The notes beneath the pieces are model-generated. The model saw nothing but the letters and a program-made list of their open reading frames with translations, did not search any database and was not told where the DNA came from. A program made the position numbers and the translations under genes. Shown one piece after another: positions 6,146 through 8,193 of a stretch of 8,193 bases of DNA. The stretch comes from an uncultured Eggerthellaceae bacterium. Its GTDB lineage: Bacteria; Actinomycetota; Coriobacteriia; Coriobacteriales; Eggerthellaceae. Positions within the stretch are counted from its first letter, which is position 1. Each line of letters starts with the position of its first letter. The stretch is from positions 1 through 8,193 of the forward strand of contig CAMPAJ010000068.1 of assembly GCA_946631805.1 (NCBI GenBank). Direction: 5' to 3'.

Positions 6146-6204
6146 TTTAACGAGGTATTATTGACTTATAAAGCCGCGATTATGCGCAAATATCGTCGTA
6201 GCGC

Positions 6205-6219
6205 GCATCTATTAGATGC
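6205..6219. promoter_or_regulatory. Perfect 15-base palindrome upstream of the UroD-like gene
   Basis: GCATCTA-T-TAGATGC is a perfect palindrome around a single central base. Its right part extends to ATTAGATGCAT (6211-6221), the exact reverse complement of ATGCATCTAAT at 6113-6123, so two inverted copies of an 11-base word sit about 87 bases apart. This could be a pair of operator sites allowing DNA looping. Confidence 0.4.
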
Positions 6220-6339
6220 ATTTGGCGCCAGAATCGATTTCGCATACCAGGCAGAATGTTGATTATTGCACGGTATCGCAATTGCACTCGCAAGCTCGCA
6301 CCTTGCGTGTGCTGCACTACCAGCCCAGCACATCGGGAA

Positions 6340-6376
6340 TGCGTGCCAGCCCCCAGAACGGGCGTACTGGCACGCA
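6340..6376 (-). terminator. Hairpin directly after the BCCT transporter gene
   Basis: TGCGTGCCAG (6340-6349) and CTGGCACGCA (6367-6376) are perfect 10-base reverse complements with a 17-base loop, starting 5 bases beyond the transporter stop codon. On the minus strand only TTCCC follows, so this may be a weak intrinsic terminator or an mRNA 3'-end protecting hairpin. Confidence 0.5.
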
Positions 6377-6381
6377 CTGCG

Positions 6382-7908
6382 TTATTCCGCCAGCTGCTCC
6401 TCGGGCACTTCCCCTTCGCCATCGCTTGCAAGCCCTTTGACGATCGATACCATAGCGGCAATCATGACGAAAATGAAAGGGAATGCAGCAGCTATCGAGA
6501 TGGTCTGCAGCGGCTTTAAGCCACCTGCTATGAGCAGTCCGATTGCCATGACTGTAAGCACGATGCCCCACAGCACCTTTTTGAAGTTCGAAGGATTCAT
6601 GTTGCCTTCGCTCGAAAGCATGCCCAACACGAACGTCCCCGAGTTCGCAGACGTGATGAAGAACGTGCACACCAAAACGAGCATGATGACCGAGATGATA
6701 GCGCCAAGCGGATACTGGTTGAGCACCATGAACAAGCCCGTTTCGGGAGAGGCGGCCACGGACGCAACGGCTTCGGGGCCGAGCGCCCCACCTTGAGCAA
6801 GCGAAAGCCCCATCGACCCGAACACCGAAAACCACATGATAGATGCTACGGCGGGTACGAATACGACGCCCAGAATGAACTCGCGCACGGTACGGCCTTT
6901 CGAAATACGCGCGATGAACACGCCGACGAACGGCGCCCATGCAATCCACCAGGCCCAATAGAATACGCGCCAGCCGAGCACCCACGAGTTGTCACCATAT
7001 GCCGAGATACCCAGGCTGCTTTGGAAAAACGAGCCCACGTACTCGCCCAATCCGCCGGCAAGGTTGTTGAGCGCGTCGATCTTGGGACCCACGATGAAGC
7101 AGACGACAAGAACACCGATGGCAATGTAGAGGTTTGCATCGGAAATAACCTTGATTCCGCGATCGATACCGAGCACGGCCGAACCGATGAAGATTACCGC
7201 TATGACGAGAATGATCGCAATTTGCACGGTAAGGTCAACAGGTACGCCGAACAGGTAGTTAAGTCCAGCATTGATTTGCAGGACCCCCAACCCGAGCGAG
7301 GTGACGACGCCGGCCATGGTGGCGAACAATGCCAACACGTCCACAAGCTTTCCCAGAGGCCCACGAGCCCCCTTCTCACCCAAAATCGGCGTGAGCGACG
7401 AGCTTATGAGCGCTGATTTTCCCTTGCGATACATGAAATAGCCCAAAGCTAATCCGATGATGGCGTAATTGGCCCAGGGGTGTATTCCCCAGTGCATGAA
7501 CGAGGCCGCCATCGCAAACCCAGCCGCCTCTGCCGAATTGGGCTCGATTCCCGCCATAGGGCCCACATAATGCGATATAGGTTCGGCAACGCCCCAAAAC
7601 ACGAGACCAACGCCCATTCCGCAGCCGAATAGCATGGCAAACCACGAAACAGTGGTGTACTCGGGCTTGGAGTCATCGGGCCCGAGTCGGATAGCGCCCC
7701 ATTTGGAAACTGCGATGCAAAGGACGAACACAACGAACGAAAGCATGACCACGAGATACAACCAGCCGAAATCAACGGTCAAGAACCCGAATACGGCGTT
7801 GGAAACCTCGGTGAAACTCTGGTTTTGGGCTATCGCCCACACGGCGATAGCCACACACAACACAAGCGAAACGATGAAAACGGGGTTTTTGAACTCGTTT
7901 TTGTTCAT
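6382..7908 (-). CDS. BCCT-family betaine/carnitine/choline-type transporter
   Basis: A 508-residue inner-membrane protein with about 12 hydrophobic segments and short tails (about 8 residues before the first, about 18 after the last). GMGVG at 97-101 followed by FWGVAEP (104-110) matches the substrate-contacting glycine stretch. GWRVFYWAWW at 312-321 plus Trp324 is the family signature with its aromatic box for the trimethylammonium group (Arg at the usual Thr). ITSANSG at 418-424 lies where BetP has sodium-site Thr/Ser residues. BetP has GMGIG here, and Asp at the last Gly is associated with choline recognition, so a betaine-like substrate is favoured. The short tails argue against BetP-type osmosensing and for nutritional uptake. 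ATG at 7908 has AGGAG eight bases upstream. The neighbouring methyltransferase genes imply that the imported amine is demethylated. Confidence 0.93.
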   Translation of the reverse strand: MNKNEFKNPVFIVSLVLCVAIAVWAIAQNQSFTEVSNAVFGFLTVDFGWLYLVVMLSFVVFVLCIAVSKWGAIRLGPDDSKPEYTTVSWFAMLFGCGMGVGLVFWGVAEPISHYVGPMAGIEPNSAEAAGFAMAASFMHWGIHPWANYAIIGLALGYFMYRKGKSALISSSLTPILGEKGARGPLGKLVDVLALFATMAGVVTSLGLGVLQINAGLNYLFGVPVDLTVQIAIILVIAVIFIGSAVLGIDRGIKVISDANLYIAIGVLVVCFIVGPKIDALNNLAGGLGEYVGSFFQSSLGISAYGDNSWVLGWRVFYWAWWIAWAPFVGVFIARISKGRTVREFILGVVFVPAVASIMWFSVFGSMGLSLAQGGALGPEAVASVAASPETGLFMVLNQYPLGAIISVIMLVLVCTFFITSANSGTFVLGMLSSEGNMNPSNFKKVLWGIVLTVMAIGLLIAGGLKPLQTISIAAAFPFIFVMIAAMVSIVKGLASDGEGEVPEEQLAE

Positions 7909-7916
7909 GCGACTTA

Positions 7917-7921
7917 CTCCT
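7917..7921 (-). promoter_or_regulatory. Ribosome binding site of the transporter gene
   Basis: AGGAG on the minus strand, eight bases before ATG at 7908, decides the start. The open frame continues upstream to 8139 through the terminator and into the preceding gene, which is not plausible coding sequence. Confidence 0.8.
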
Positions 7922-7981
7922 GAATCGCTTAAAAAACCTCGGTCGGTAAATAATCCTTGATGAATAGCTCGTTCCGAATAA

Positions 7982-8006
7982 AGAGCGGCCCACAAGGGGC
8001 CGCTCT
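7982..8006 (-). terminator. Strong hairpin terminator after the MttB-like gene
   Basis: On the minus strand AGAGCGGCCC-CTTGT-GGGCCGCTCT forms a perfect 10-bp GC-rich stem with a 5-base loop, followed by TTATT. It lies 17 bases after the MttB-like stop codon. It separates that gene from the transporter gene, which therefore needs read-through or its own promoter within 7909-7981; no clear promoter is seen there. Confidence 0.8.
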
Positions 8007-8023
8007 CGATTGCAAATGCGCGA

Positions 8024-8193
8024 TTAGCGCGTGTACAGCGCGGGGCTCGAACCGATAAGCTCGTTGCAGCGCTTCTCGATGTAAGCGTTGAGCTCGGCTT
8101 CGACGGCCTCGTCCATGTCGGGAGCAACGTACTCCTCAAGCTGCTTGGTCCAACGGTCGTAGCAGACCTTGTCGAGCGACTTGGCGCCAGCGG
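8024..8193 (-). CDS. C-terminal end of an MttB-superfamily (trimethylamine/betaine-type) methyltransferase, partial
   Basis: The last 55 residues of a protein whose start lies beyond the right edge. The frame ends with TAA at 8026-8024 and reads AGAKSLDKVCYDRW, then a helical stretch ending in CNELIGSSPALYTR. The helical end with YDRW and a regular amphipathic tail resembles the C-terminus of MttB-superfamily enzymes, which move a methyl group from trimethylamine, glycine betaine or other quaternary amines to a corrinoid protein. The betaine-type transporter next door supports this. The catalytic barrel, and whether a pyrrolysine (in-frame TAG) codon is present, cannot be seen here. The family assignment is moderately sure; the substrate is unknown. 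Confidence 0.6.
   Translation of the reverse strand, partial: AGAKSLDKVCYDRWTKQLEEYVAPDMDEAVEAELNAYIEKRCNELIGSSPALYTR

Larger units (their letters stand above)
6028..6381. other. Intergenic region between the transporter and UroD-like genes
   Basis: This 354-base spacer has no supportable gene. Its right end holds the hairpin after the transporter gene (6340-6376) and a smaller one, GTGCTG/CAGCAC (6309-6331). Its left half, upstream of the UroD-like gene, is dense in dyads built from GATGC/GCATC words (6111-6221), typical of an operator-rich promoter. Several TATAAT-like hexamers exist but none has a good -35 partner. Size and content suggest the UroD-like gene has its own regulated promoter. 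Confidence 0.5.

Noticed and set aside
6028..6381. Cobalamin riboswitch upstream of the methyltransferase gene
   Set aside because: The spacer is long enough, but I could not recognise the conserved B12-box sequence or its fold; the visible structure is short dyads. A covariance search would settle it.
7909..8139. N-terminal extension of the BCCT transporter
   Set aside because: It would run through a perfect terminator hairpin and the end of the MttB-like gene, encodes basic non-membrane sequence and ignores the good AGGAG site before ATG 7908.

Overview
The window reads as a chromosomal stretch from a moderately high-GC anaerobe. Corrinoid-type methyltransferase genes, a betaine-type transporter, large one-component regulators and GC-rich intergenic repeats together suggest a gut Actinobacterium of the Coriobacteriia (Eggerthellaceae-like). 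That placement is inference from gene content and composition; no marker gene is present.

Layout, left to right. Positions 1-23 hold what looks like the first codons of a minus-strand gene leaving the window. An AT-rich spacer follows, then a minus-strand DJ-1/PfpI-family gene (204-920). Positions 921-1456 form a long non-coding stretch with a cluster of GC-rich direct and inverted repeats, ending in a near-perfect ribosome binding site. Next comes the standout gene (1457-3013, plus strand): a complete LysR-type regulator fused in one reading frame to a complete methyltransferase-type corrinoid-binding module with the D-x-H-x-x-G cobalt-ligand motif. It converges on a minus-strand PucR-type regulator (3120-4721) carrying a lysine-rich insert. 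Beyond that, on the minus strand in transcription order, lie the C-terminal end of an MttB-superfamily methyltransferase (8193-8024), a BCCT-family transporter (7908-6382) and a UroD-family methyltransferase (6027-5047). A strong terminator separates the MttB-like and transporter genes, and hairpins follow the transporter and UroD-like genes.

How the parts could work together (inference). The transporter imports a quaternary ammonium compound. The MttB-like enzyme moves a methyl group onto a corrinoid protein, and the UroD-like enzyme could pass it to an acceptor such as tetrahydrofolate or another thiol/pterin carrier. The only corrinoid-binding domain in the window is the one attached to the LysR regulator. 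It may therefore be a sensor reading corrinoid presence or methylation state, or, less likely, a methyl carrier doubling as a transcription factor. This regulator, together with palindromes upstream of the PucR and UroD-like genes, is the most promising lead for something undescribed.
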